Positions 22,711 through 30,041 of a DNA stretch of 64,000 bases are shown piece after piece. A program made the translations under genes and the position numbers. The stretch is from assembly GCA_018364155.1 (NCBI GenBank), contig JAGZMM010000002.1, positions 248,001-312,000 on the forward strand. The letters are read 5' to 3'. Numbering within the stretch: position 1 is the first letter of the stretch; each line of letters begins with the position of its first letter. This stretch comes from Clostridiales bacterium (GTDB taxonomy: Bacteria; Bacillota; Clostridia; Oscillospirales; Acutalibacteraceae). The notes under the pieces are model-generated. The model was not told the origin of the DNA, ran no database searches, and worked only from the letters and a program-made list of their open reading frames with translations.

Positions 22711-23057
22711 TATTATTTTTCGAATACCCCAAATGCTCCACCTGCCAGAAGGCAAAGAAATGGCTGTTGGAGCATCACGTGGCGTTTGAAGACCGGCATA
22801 TTGTCGAGCGTCCCCCCACCGTGGAGGAGCTTCAAAAATGGGCGGCGCAAAGCGGCCTGCCCCTCAAGCGGTTCTTTAACACAAGCGGCCTTAAATACCG
22901 CTCTTTGGGTCTCAAAGAAACCCTTCCCGCCATGAGCGAGGAAGAGCAGCTTTCCCTGCTTGCTTCGGACGGCATGCTCGTCAAGCGTCCGCTTCTGGTC
23001 ACCGATTCTGCGGTGTTTGTAGGGTTTCGGCCTGATGAGTGGGAAAACGCGCTGTAA
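22707..23057 (+). CDS. ArsC/Spx-family protein with CxxC
   Basis: A 116-residue ArsC-family protein with a CSTCQKAKKWL active-site loop (CxxC at residues 10-13), LPLKRFFNTSGLKYRSLGLKETLPAMSEEEQLSLLASDGMLVKRPLLV and VGFRPDEW. The CxxC and length also fit Spx/MgsR-like regulators, but the RPLLV-VGF block is typical of the YffB/arsenate-reductase-like branch. AGAGGAGG lies before the ATG at 22707. It ends the coupled run that starts with the macro domain. It is a second family member, distinct from the Cys11-only one at 20651. Confidence 0.88.
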   Translation: MILFFEYPKCSTCQKAKKWLLEHHVAFEDRHIVERPPTVEELQKWAAQSGLPLKRFFNTSGLKYRSLGLKETLPAMSEEEQLSLLASDGMLVKRPLLVTDSAVFVGFRPDEWENAL

Positions 23058-23173
23058 AAAGAGCAACCAGAGAAACCCGCTTGCCGCTGACGGTGCAGAG
23101 TCACCATGCCGCGGCGGACGGATTTCCTTCTGGCCGTTTTTGGGGAGCTTTAGAATTGGTGCTGCTGGCCCGG

Positions 23174-23749
23174 TCAGTTCTTGTCTGAACAAGGCTGGAT
23201 GGTTTTGATGACCTTGGCAGGAACACCCGCCGCCAAACTGTTGGGCGGCACGTCCTTGGTCACCACTGCGCCCGAGGCGATCACCGCATTGTCCCCGATG
23301 GTGACGCCGGGATTTAGAATGGCACCGCCACCGATCCAGACATTGTTGCCTACAGTGACGGGTTTCCCATATTCGAGGCCGCTTCGGCGCTCATACGGGT
23401 CCAAGGAATGCCCGGCGGTGAAGACCGAAACCCGGGGACCCAGCATGCAGTCGTCCCCGAAGATGACCGGGGCCACGTCCAGGATGATACAGCCGAAGTT
23501 TGCGTAAAACCGGTCGCCGACCCGGATGTTATACCCGTAGTCGCAGTGAAAGTCCGGCTCTACGAAGGGAGCGATGCCCGCCCCGCCGAAAAGCTTTCGC
23601 AAAAGCGCTTCCCGGCGGCCGCGCTCGTGGGGAAGGGTGCGGTTATATTCCGCCGTCAGCTCCTGGGCGGCCAGATGCTCCTGCACTAAAACCGAGTCGC
23701 TGGCGCGGTAAAGCTCGCCCGCCAACATTTTTTCCTTTTCGCTTTTCAT
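23174..23749 (-). CDS. Maltose/galactoside O-acetyltransferase family (left-handed beta helix)
   Basis: A 191-residue sugar O-acetyltransferase. The N-terminal helix KEKMLAGELYRASDSVL is the maltose-acetyltransferase (Mac) domain. The hexapeptide-repeat body follows (FHCDYGYNIRVGDRFYANFGCIILDVAPVIFGD), with the catalytic His in VFTAGHSLDP and the closing VTVGNNVWIGGGAILNPGVTIGDNAVIASGAVVTKDVPPNSLAAG. It transfers acetyl from acetyl-CoA to a sugar hydroxyl in the cytoplasm. GGAGGAT precedes the ATG. It converges on the ArsC-like gene. Confidence 0.93.
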   Translation of the reverse strand: MKSEKEKMLAGELYRASDSVLVQEHLAAQELTAEYNRTLPHERGRREALLRKLFGGAGIAPFVEPDFHCDYGYNIRVGDRFYANFGCIILDVAPVIFGDDCMLGPRVSVFTAGHSLDPYERRSGLEYGKPVTVGNNVWIGGGAILNPGVTIGDNAVIASGAVVTKDVPPNSLAAGVPAKVIKTIQPCSDKN

Positions 23750-23875
23750 GGGCCGTATCCTCCGTGTTCCTTAATTTTTGTGTATCATAGCGGAGAAAGC
23801 ACTCCTTGTCAAGGAGAAAACACGAACGAATCCAGACCCCAACCGCATACATAGATAACAGAGAGGTGATCGACC

Positions 23876-24751
23876 ACGCAACAGAATACTGACGTTATGA
23901 TTATCGGCGCGGGACCGGCCGGCTTGTCCGCGGCGGTCAACGCCCTGACCCGGGGAAAGACCGTGCGGATCCTGTCGGCCGGAGACCCCTTCTTAAAAAA
24001 GGCCGAGCGGGTGGACAATTATCTGGGACTCTACCACGTGACCGGCGAAGAATTGATGGCATCCTTTTTGGAGCATGTCAAGGCCATGGGAGTGGAACCG
24101 GAAATCGGCCGGGTGGTCAACATCCTGCCCTTCGGCGATCAGTTCATGGTCAATTTCAACAGCGTAATCCTAAAGGCAAAAACGGTGATCCTGGCCCTAG
24201 GCGCTTCTTCTCCCAAGCAAATTCCGGGCGAAGGGACGCTTTTGGGACGCGGAGTCAGCTACTGCGCCACCTGCGACGGTATGCTTTACCGGGGCAAGGA
24301 GGCCGTGGTGTACGGCCAGTCGGACGGGGCGGCGGGAGAAGCCAATTTCCTTCATAGCATCGGCGTAAAGGTTACCTATGTGACCGCGCGGGAACGACCT
24401 GCCGAGCTTTCGCCCGACATACCCTATCTGCGGGGAACCATTGCGGAAATCCTCGGAAGCAAGACGGTGACCGGCGCACGGGTCGGGGACCGGATTTTGG
24501 AAGCCCAGGGCGTCTTCCTGCTGCGAAATTCCATCGCGCCGGATACGCTGATGGACGGCCTTGAAATGAAGAACGGGTTTGTGGTGGTCAATTCCGCCAT
24601 GGAAACCAGTGTTCCCGGCGTGTTTGCCTGCGGCGACTGTACTGGAAAACCCTTGCAGGTGTCCAAGGCGGTGGGTGAAGGCCTGATCGCCGGGCAGCAG
24701 GCAGCCAAGTATCTCGATGAGATCCATAAGGAGGAGAACGAGTATGTCTGA
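23876..24751 (+). CDS. Thioredoxin-reductase-like flavoprotein lacking NADPH motifs (FFTR-like)
   Basis: About 291 residues with the TrxB fold. FAD motif DVMIIGAGPAGLSAAV at the N-terminus, redox pair CATC in VSYCATCDGM, and GVFACGDCTG near the end. The NADPH site is degenerate: the usual GGGDTA loop is VYGQSDGAAGE and HRRD is replaced by TARER. This matches ferredoxin-dependent flavin thioredoxin reductases of Clostridia, and a thioredoxin gene overlaps its 3' end. No ATG or GTG fits the ribosome site: GAGAGGTGAT is followed by an in-frame ACG at 23876, giving (M)TQQNTDVMIIGAG. The ATG at 23897 has no ribosome site and would cut into the first FAD strand. Confidence 0.8.
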   Translation, partial: TQQNTDVMIIGAGPAGLSAAVNALTRGKTVRILSAGDPFLKKAERVDNYLGLYHVTGEELMASFLEHVKAMGVEPEIGRVVNILPFGDQFMVNFNSVILKAKTVILALGASSPKQIPGEGTLLGRGVSYCATCDGMLYRGKEAVVYGQSDGAAGEANFLHSIGVKVTYVTARERPAELSPDIPYLRGTIAEILGSKTVTGARVGDRILEAQGVFLLRNSIAPDTLMDGLEMKNGFVVVNSAMETSVPGVFACGDCTGKPLQVSKAVGEGLIAGQQAAKYLDEIHKEENEYV

Positions 24752-25076
24752 TCTGGTGCTGCATCCCAGTGTGGAAGAGTTCGACCGGCTGCTGGAAAGC
24801 AAACCTCTCTTGTTGGTGGATTTCTGGGCCACCTGGTGCACTCCCTGCAAAATGATCGCGCCGGTCATGGAGCAGCTGGCCGAGCGGTATGCAGGAAAGG
24901 TAGCGGTGGTGAAGGTGGACATTGATGAGCACGCCTCTCTTGCCGGCCGGTACGGCGTTCAGATGATTCCCACGGTGCTGTTGTTTCACAAGGGAAATCT
25001 GGTTGGCAGGCAGGTGGGCATGAAGCCTGCCGGCGTGTACGAAACCATGATTGAGGGAGAGCTGTCCGTGCGGTAA
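24744..25076 (+). CDS. Thioredoxin
   Basis: A 110-residue thioredoxin: LLLVDFWATWCTPCKMIAPVMEQLAERY, then VAVVKVDIDEHASLAGRYGVQMIPTVLLFHKGNLVGR with the cis-Pro. The active site is CTPC rather than the canonical CGPC, which alters redox potential in other thioredoxins. AAGGAGGAG precedes the ATG at 24744, overlapping the reductase gene by 8 nt, so the two are coupled and probably form a reductase-thioredoxin pair. A hairpin follows at 25102. Confidence 0.95.
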   Translation: MSDLVLHPSVEEFDRLLESKPLLLVDFWATWCTPCKMIAPVMEQLAERYAGKVAVVKVDIDEHASLAGRYGVQMIPTVLLFHKGNLVGRQVGMKPAGVYETMIEGELSVR

Positions 25077-25101
25077 CGCTCGCGCGTACATGCAAAACAT
25101 A

Positions 25102-25139
25102 GAAAGAGGAGGCGCCTACGACGCGGCGCCTCCTCTTTC
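25102..25139 (+). terminator. Terminator after the thioredoxin gene
   Basis: Perfect arms GAAAGAGGAGGCGC (25102-25115) and complement (25126-25139); a modest T tail. Confidence 0.65.
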
Positions 25140-25269
25140 GTTTCCCCGCTGAAACTGCCGGAAATTCAAGGACCGTGCATCCGCCCGGGTGTCCCGCACC
25201 TTTCGGTACATAATCGCCCCGCCTTTATCCATACTAAACAGAGAACGAAGCGAAAGGACGGGAACACGG

Positions 25270-26190
25270 ATGGTATACGATACCTTGATTATCGGCGGCG
25301 GGCCGTGTGGATACACGGCGGCCCTGTATGCGGGCCGTGCGGACCTGAAGACGCTGGTGCTGGAAAAAGGGACGGCCGGCGGACAAATGTCCACCACCGA
25401 CCACATCGACAATTATCCCGGCTTTCCCGATGGAACCGACGGCTATTCCCTGGCGAGCGCTATGGAGCGCCAGGCCGCCCGGTTCGGCGCTCAAACGGTT
25501 CAGACCGAGGTGCAGAAGGTGCAACTGGCCGGCCCCGTCAAAACCGTCACAGCCGGCGGCAAGGAATACGCCGCCCGTACGGTCATCATAGCAGCCGGAG
25601 CATCCCCCAGAGAGCTGGGCTTTGAGGAAGAGCAGCGCCTGCGGGGAAAAGGTGTGAGCTACTGCGCCACCTGCGACGGGGTATTCTACCGGGGTAAAAC
25701 AGTGGCGGTGGTCGGCGGCGGAGACACCGCAGCCGTGGACGCGCTCTTTTTGACCCGGTTTTGCGAGAAGGTGTATGTGGTGCACCGGCGAGACGCCCTG
25801 CGAGCCGCAAAGGAATACCAAAAGCGGCTTTTTGCCAGCGAGAAGGTGGAACTTGTTTGGGACAGCGTGGTAGAACGCATTCTGGCGGATGACAGCGTAA
25901 CCGGCCTTCGGCTTCGTAACAAAAAGACCGGGGAAATCCGCGAACTACCCTGTCAGGGCGTGTTCATCGCCATCGGGAGCGTGCCCAACACCGCCTTTCT
26001 GGAAGGCCAGCTTCCTTTGGACGAGGAAGGCTATGTCCTGGCCGGAGAGGACACCGTCACGCCCCTTACCGGCGTGTTCGCCGCCGGGGACATCCGGCGC
26101 AAGGCTTTGCGGCAGATTGTCACCGCCGTGGCCGACGGGGCGATGGCAGCGAAGATGGCGGAGGAATCTCTCATGAACCTGCGTTCGTAG
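25270..26190 (+). CDS. trxB: NADPH-dependent thioredoxin reductase
   Basis: A 306-residue conventional TrxB: FAD motif YDTLIIGGGPCGYTAALYAGRA, FPDGTDGYSLASAMERQA, active site CATCDGVFY, NADPH loop VAVVGGGDTAAVDALFL, the NADPH-phosphate motif HRRDALRA, and VTPLTGVFAAGDIRRK. It reduces thioredoxin with NADPH. GAAAGGAC precedes the ATG at 25270. It lies 190 bp after the FFTR-like/thioredoxin pair with its own ribosome site and a terminator between, so it is probably separately expressed. Confidence 0.96.
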   Translation: MVYDTLIIGGGPCGYTAALYAGRADLKTLVLEKGTAGGQMSTTDHIDNYPGFPDGTDGYSLASAMERQAARFGAQTVQTEVQKVQLAGPVKTVTAGGKEYAARTVIIAAGASPRELGFEEEQRLRGKGVSYCATCDGVFYRGKTVAVVGGGDTAAVDALFLTRFCEKVYVVHRRDALRAAKEYQKRLFASEKVELVWDSVVERILADDSVTGLRLRNKKTGEIRELPCQGVFIAIGSVPNTAFLEGQLPLDEEGYVLAGEDTVTPLTGVFAAGDIRRKALRQIVTAVADGAMAAKMAEESLMNLRS

Positions 26191-26233
26191 GAGACCGCCC
26201 GAAACGCATCCGCTGTTTTAGCTGCGTACTCAT

Positions 26234-26274
26234 AAAAAAGCGCCGGACGGAAAATGCTCCGTCGGGCGCTTTTC
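26234..26274. terminator. Bidirectional terminator between trxB and the GNAT gene
   Basis: AAAAAAGCGCCGGACGG pairs with CCGTCGGGCGCTTTT around a short loop. Confidence 0.85.
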
Positions 26275-26276
26275 CT

Positions 26277-26792
26277 TTAGCGCGGTTTGAATTCCATCCG
26301 GTACCGGCAGTCGAGCAGCATCGCGTCTGCCAGGGGAAAGGCGATGGTCTCGCCGGTATTTTTAAACCCGGCCTTTTCATAGAAAGCACGGGCGCGCCGG
26401 TTGCCGTCGAGCACCCACAGGTAGCAGCCGGACAGGCCCTGTCTTTTCATTTCCAGCACCATGTGCTTAACCAGGCGGCTGCCGTAGCCTTTGTGGAAAT
26501 ATCCGGGCTTTATATAGAGGGATACCAGCTCCCCCCAACCTTCGTACTCCTCCGTTCTCGCTGGGCCGTAGATGGCGCACCCGACGATTTCTTCCTTCTC
26601 ACAGGCCAGCAGCGCGGTAAACCGGCCGGTAGCAATCCAGTCTGCCACCGTCTGCGTCCAGTAATGATCAGGCAGCGCGTCCAGGTAGCTTTGGGGGACA
26701 AGACCCGGATACGCCTCTCTCCAGCTTTGGGCATAAAGGCGGCTGATTTTACCGGCGTGCGCGGGAGTGGCGGTGCGCAGAGTAACGGTCAT
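26277..26792 (-). CDS. GNAT family N-acetyltransferase
   Basis: A 171-residue acetyltransferase: VTLRTATPAHAGKISRLYAQSWREAYPGLVP at the N-terminus, then GWGELVSLYIKPGYFHKGYGSRLVKHMV containing the acetyl-CoA pyrophosphate loop (KGYGSRL), then CYLWVLDGNRRARAFYEKAGF as the closing motif. The substrate is unknown. AGAAAGGAG lies before the ATG at 26792, which overlaps the WYL gene stop (ATGA). It is the last of three coupled minus-strand genes. Confidence 0.92.
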   Translation of the reverse strand: MTVTLRTATPAHAGKISRLYAQSWREAYPGLVPQSYLDALPDHYWTQTVADWIATGRFTALLACEKEEIVGCAIYGPARTEEYEGWGELVSLYIKPGYFHKGYGSRLVKHMVLEMKRQGLSGCYLWVLDGNRRARAFYEKAGFKNTGETIAFPLADAMLLDCRYRMEFKPR

Positions 26793-27793
26793 GATTCGGC
26801 TCCTTTCTGTAACAAAGGTTCGGCAGCTGTTTGCAGCATCTGCCGGTATTGGTCTATCACCGACGGCGGGTAAAGGAGAACCGCTTTTCCGGCAAAGCCG
26901 AACAGCCATCCGAAAAAGGAAGGGCTTGGAACCACCTTGGCCGTGACACAGAAATGCCCCTCGTCCACCGGTCTGAGATAGACCTCCTGCCCAAACCGGT
27001 CGAGCACCACGTTGATCAGAGAATTGTCAAACTGGATCTTTACCGGCGTTTCCTCCCCTGCAAACATACCGAACAGCTTTTTGCAGTAATCCGCCGCATT
27101 GAAGCGGGCCGCGTCGATGTGAGCCCGGCGCTGCTCCGTCCGGCTTAGATCCATCATCCGGTCCACCCGGAAATGAGATAAGCTTTGATAACGCTCGTAA
27201 TAAGCGATCAGATAATAATTCTCGTTGTTCCAGCAAAGGGAAAGGGGGCTGACTACATACCGTTCCCCGCCTCGGCGCAGCACCTTCTTTTTGTTTACCC
27301 CATAGTCAAAATACAGAAAGGAGACCTGCCGGTCCTCCAGAATGGCGCTTTGCAGCCGGTCTACGGTATAGTAGATTTCCTCGTTGTCCGCTTTGATGCG
27401 GTCGGCCACGAAAATCTGCCGGTTGAGCTGGCTGGCCTGGTAGACACTGGTCAGGCTCTCCAGCTTGCCAATGAGCTCCCGGCTTTTCTTGGGGGTGATG
27501 AACCTGGAGCAGGCCACCGCATCCACCAAAAGCTTAAGCTCCGCCAGTTCAAAAGTGCGCCCGGCAATGAAATACTCGCACCTTCCTCCCACCTTGCGCA
27601 AAACAATGTCCGTCCCCGCTTCCCGCAGCGCCTGCAGATCGCTGTAAATGCCCTTTCGTTCGGCGGATATGCCCCGCGCCTCCAGCGCATCGATGATCTC
27701 AGGTATGGTCAGTCCGTGATCTTCGTCCGTTTGTTCATCCAGAATCCGGTACAAATTCAAAAGCTTTGCCTTGACGCTTTCCGTGCGGCTCAT
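26789..27793 (-). CDS. WYL-domain transcriptional regulator
   Basis: A 334-residue regulator with an N-terminal winged helix (LLNLYRILDEQTDEDHGLTIPEIIDALEARGISAERKGIYSDLQAL), a linker helix region, and a WYL domain (VSFLYFDYGVNKKKVLRRGGERYVVSPLSLCWNNENYYLIAYY, then SLSHFRVDRMMDL). The C-terminal WCX-like part ends the chain. AAGGAGGGACC precedes the ATG. It lies 12 bp after the YgjP gene and overlaps the GNAT gene. Its DNA-binding half differs from the YafY type at 15301, so targets are probably unrelated. It may respond to a small ligand or nucleic acid; nothing here identifies it. Confidence 0.9.
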   Translation of the reverse strand: MSRTESVKAKLLNLYRILDEQTDEDHGLTIPEIIDALEARGISAERKGIYSDLQALREAGTDIVLRKVGGRCEYFIAGRTFELAELKLLVDAVACSRFITPKKSRELIGKLESLTSVYQASQLNRQIFVADRIKADNEEIYYTVDRLQSAILEDRQVSFLYFDYGVNKKKVLRRGGERYVVSPLSLCWNNENYYLIAYYERYQSLSHFRVDRMMDLSRTEQRRAHIDAARFNAADYCKKLFGMFAGEETPVKIQFDNSLINVVLDRFGQEVYLRPVDEGHFCVTAKVVPSPSFFGWLFGFAGKAVLLYPPSVIDQYRQMLQTAAEPLLQKGAES

Positions 27794-27805
27794 GCTGGTC
27801 CCTCC

Positions 27806-28504
27806 TTACTCGTCCCCGCTTGTGTTCCAGTGTATGAAATCGATTTCCCTTGTCAAACTGGCAAGCCTATGCCGTCTATCTTTATAATCGGGCATTTGCT
27901 TCTCCACCAGCTTCCAGAATGCCGGGGAATGGTTCATCTGCCGCAGATGGCACAGCTCGTGTACTATCACATAATCGAGAAGCGCTTGCGGCAGCATCGC
28001 CACGCGATAGGAAAAGTTCAGATTTCCCTTACTGCTGCACGAGCCCCACCGGGAAGCAGCACGCCCCACCTTGATCTGCCGATAGCAAACGCCCATTTTT
28101 GCCGCCAGCTCGGCGCACCTTTTCGTTAGGATTGCCTTTGCCTGCCCTTTGAGCCAGGCTTCCATGGCCGAGCCGGGCTGCTCCTGGTTGGTTTGGGGAA
28201 GGGAAAAAGCGGTACCGTCGAAGGTCACCTCTGGGCATTGGGAACCCCCCGTTACCGGATACCAGCTTCCCCGGTAGAGCGTCTTCCCGCCCGGATAAAG
28301 ACAGATGCGGGAGCGCGCCGCGTTTTGTGCCGCTGCCGCCTGCTGGCGCTCGCGAATCCAGGAGGCATGCTGCGCCACCAGCTCTTCAATGGCCTTCGCA
28401 GAGGTTCGAAGGGGCGCCCGCACCTGAAGCGTTGCGTCCTGGAGTACCTGCAGGCAGATGGTTTTGCGCCGGGTGCGCACAATGGTGTAAGATAGCGCCT
28501 CCAT
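27806..28504 (-). CDS. YgjP-like zinc metallopeptidase
   Basis: A 232-residue YgjP/DUF45 protein. The N-terminal beta region reads LSYTIVRTRRKTICLQVLQDATLQVRAP. The catalytic part has RWGSCSSKGNLNFSYRVAMLPQALLDYVIVHELCHLRQMNHSPAFW, with HELCH as zinc ligands and the second histidine in NHSPAFW. Members resemble minigluzincins; their substrates are not known. The ATG at 28504 follows AAGGGAGGG. First gene of the minus-strand run with WYL and GNAT. Confidence 0.92.
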   Translation of the reverse strand: MEALSYTIVRTRRKTICLQVLQDATLQVRAPLRTSAKAIEELVAQHASWIRERQQAAAAQNAARSRICLYPGGKTLYRGSWYPVTGGSQCPEVTFDGTAFSLPQTNQEQPGSAMEAWLKGQAKAILTKRCAELAAKMGVCYRQIKVGRAASRWGSCSSKGNLNFSYRVAMLPQALLDYVIVHELCHLRQMNHSPAFWKLVEKQMPDYKDRRHRLASLTREIDFIHWNTSGDE

Positions 28505-28638
28505 CAGAAATCCCTCCCTTGTCCCCCATAGTTTACCAGAAATGCTGTCCCGTTTATTGGACATTCAAAGGACTTTTCTTGCATTATAAAGCAGAATGCG
28601 CTAGGATGAAAGAAAAAATTGTGAGGAGGCCCGGAAAT

Positions 28639-29166
28639 ATGAATGACGTATTGAAAACCATTCTCAGCCGCCGTAGCATCCGCAAGTATGAGCAGCGGCA
28701 GCTGGAGGAAGACGATTTGCAGGAAATCCTCAAAGCGGGCAGCTTTGCGCCCAGCGCTATGAACCAGCAGTCTTGGCATTTTACCGTTGTCCAGAACCGG
28801 GAGGTCATCGATTCCATCGCTGCCGCCGCCGGCAAGGCGCTCGGCCGCGGCGAGTCCTTTGCGCCCTTTTATAACGCGCCTACTCTGATCCTTGCCTTCG
28901 GGCTTAGGGACGCCATCTCTCCGGTGAGCGACGCAAGCCTTGCCTTGGAGAACATGTTCCTGGCCGCCGCTTCTCTCGGAGTGGGCTCCTGCTGGATCAA
29001 CTGCGTCATTGACTTTTTTGAGAAGACCCCAGAGGGCAAGGCCATGCGCAAAACCCTTGGCATCCCCGACGGCTACCGCTGCGTGGGGTCCGGAATTTTC
29101 GGCTATCCCGCCGAGCAGCCGGCGCCCAAGCCCCGCCGGGAGGGAACGGTCCATTACATCCGGTGA
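28639..29166 (+). CDS. Nitroreductase family protein
   Basis: A 175-residue FMN nitroreductase-fold enzyme: VLKTILSRRSIRKYEQRQLEEDDLQEILKAGSFAPSAMNQQSWHFTVV, then SLALENMFLAAASLGVGSCWINC, then GYRCVGSGIFGYPAEQPAPKPRREG. The family reduces nitroaromatics, flavins or quinones; the substrate is not predictable. GAGGAGG precedes the ATG at 28639, and a strong terminator follows. It is divergent from the YgjP operon. Confidence 0.93.
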   Translation: MNDVLKTILSRRSIRKYEQRQLEEDDLQEILKAGSFAPSAMNQQSWHFTVVQNREVIDSIAAAAGKALGRGESFAPFYNAPTLILAFGLRDAISPVSDASLALENMFLAAASLGVGSCWINCVIDFFEKTPEGKAMRKTLGIPDGYRCVGSGIFGYPAEQPAPKPRREGTVHYIR

Positions 29167-29183
29167 CGCGCCGGTATTTCATT

Positions 29184-29227
29184 CAAACAGGCCCGAAACG
29201 GCAGCGCTGCCATTTCGGGCCTGTTTG
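29184..29227 (+). terminator. Terminator of the nitroreductase gene
   Basis: CAAACAGGCCCGAAA pairs with TTTCGGGCCTGTTTG across a self-complementary GGCAGCGCTGCC. Confidence 0.85.
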
Positions 29228-29336
29228 TAGATCTGGTCTGGGTAGAGTGGGCGAAAGCCAAAGCGCGCGTCCGGGAGAACCGAGCAAAGGTGCTAGCCCG
29301 AGACGCTCCTGGACAAAAAGCCGCCGCATGCCCTGC

Positions 29337-29810
29337 TTATCCGGAGATGCGTTTTGCTTTGCCGGTCAGGGCGGTGACCGTGATTTTGCAGATGCCGGTG
29401 CGGGCTAGGGAGCGTTCGATGGCGGCGGGAACCTGCGCCATATTTTCCGCCGCGTATTTTTCGCAGAGCTTTGTCAAGGCAAACCGCTTCTCCACCTCGT
29501 CCTCCACCATCTCCGCCCGGCCGCAAACCACCGCCGATTCGTAAGCGGTGGTGAACGCTTCGGGTATCAGCCGGGTGTCTCCCACGCAGGTCAGGCACAC
29601 CTGGGGCTGTCTTGCCAGATTATCGGTTTTCTTCCCCTCCAGCGCGCAGTGAAAATAAATGACGTTGCCGCAGAGAACCGGCGAAATCGGAATGCAGTAG
29701 GGCGTCGAGTCCTCGTTTACCGTGGCAAGCACCCCGTATTCGCATTTTGTGACAATCGAGCGGGCAAAGTCCTCTCCCTCTTCTCGGTCCTTTCTTCGCA
29801 TGCTGGACAT
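29337..29810 (-). CDS. Pyridoxamine 5'-phosphate oxidase-like flavin/haem protein (NimA-like)
   Basis: A 157-residue split-barrel protein: FARSIVTKCEYGVLATVNEDSTPYCIPISPVLCGNVIYFHCALEGKKTDNLARQPQVCLTCVGD, then FTTAYESAVVCGRAEMV. It matches the NimA/PNPOx-related family in which members bind flavin or haem; 5-nitroimidazole reduction is known for some. A catalytic PNPOx role is not supported. The ATG at 29810 has AAGGAG at 4-5 nt; the longer reading is unlikely. Confidence 0.88.
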   Translation of the reverse strand: MSSMRRKDREEGEDFARSIVTKCEYGVLATVNEDSTPYCIPISPVLCGNVIYFHCALEGKKTDNLARQPQVCLTCVGDTRLIPEAFTTAYESAVVCGRAEMVEDEVEKRFALTKLCEKYAAENMAQVPAAIERSLARTGICKITVTALTGKAKRISG

Positions 29811-30041
29811 GAAACTCCTTCCTTTCCTAGACACGTCCGATTTTTTGCACGGGTCTGTTTTCTTTTTTATCATAGCATGAGCAGAAGGGCAGGGCAAACA
29901 GAAAAAGAAGCGGGATTTGACGCAATCGACTTTACAAAAAAGGAAAAACGCGGTTTAATAGGAGAAACCGGGCGTCAGCCAAGTGCCCGAATCAACCGGT
30001 GTTTTGGAATGCCGGAAAATCAAAGGAGTCGTTGACATTCC

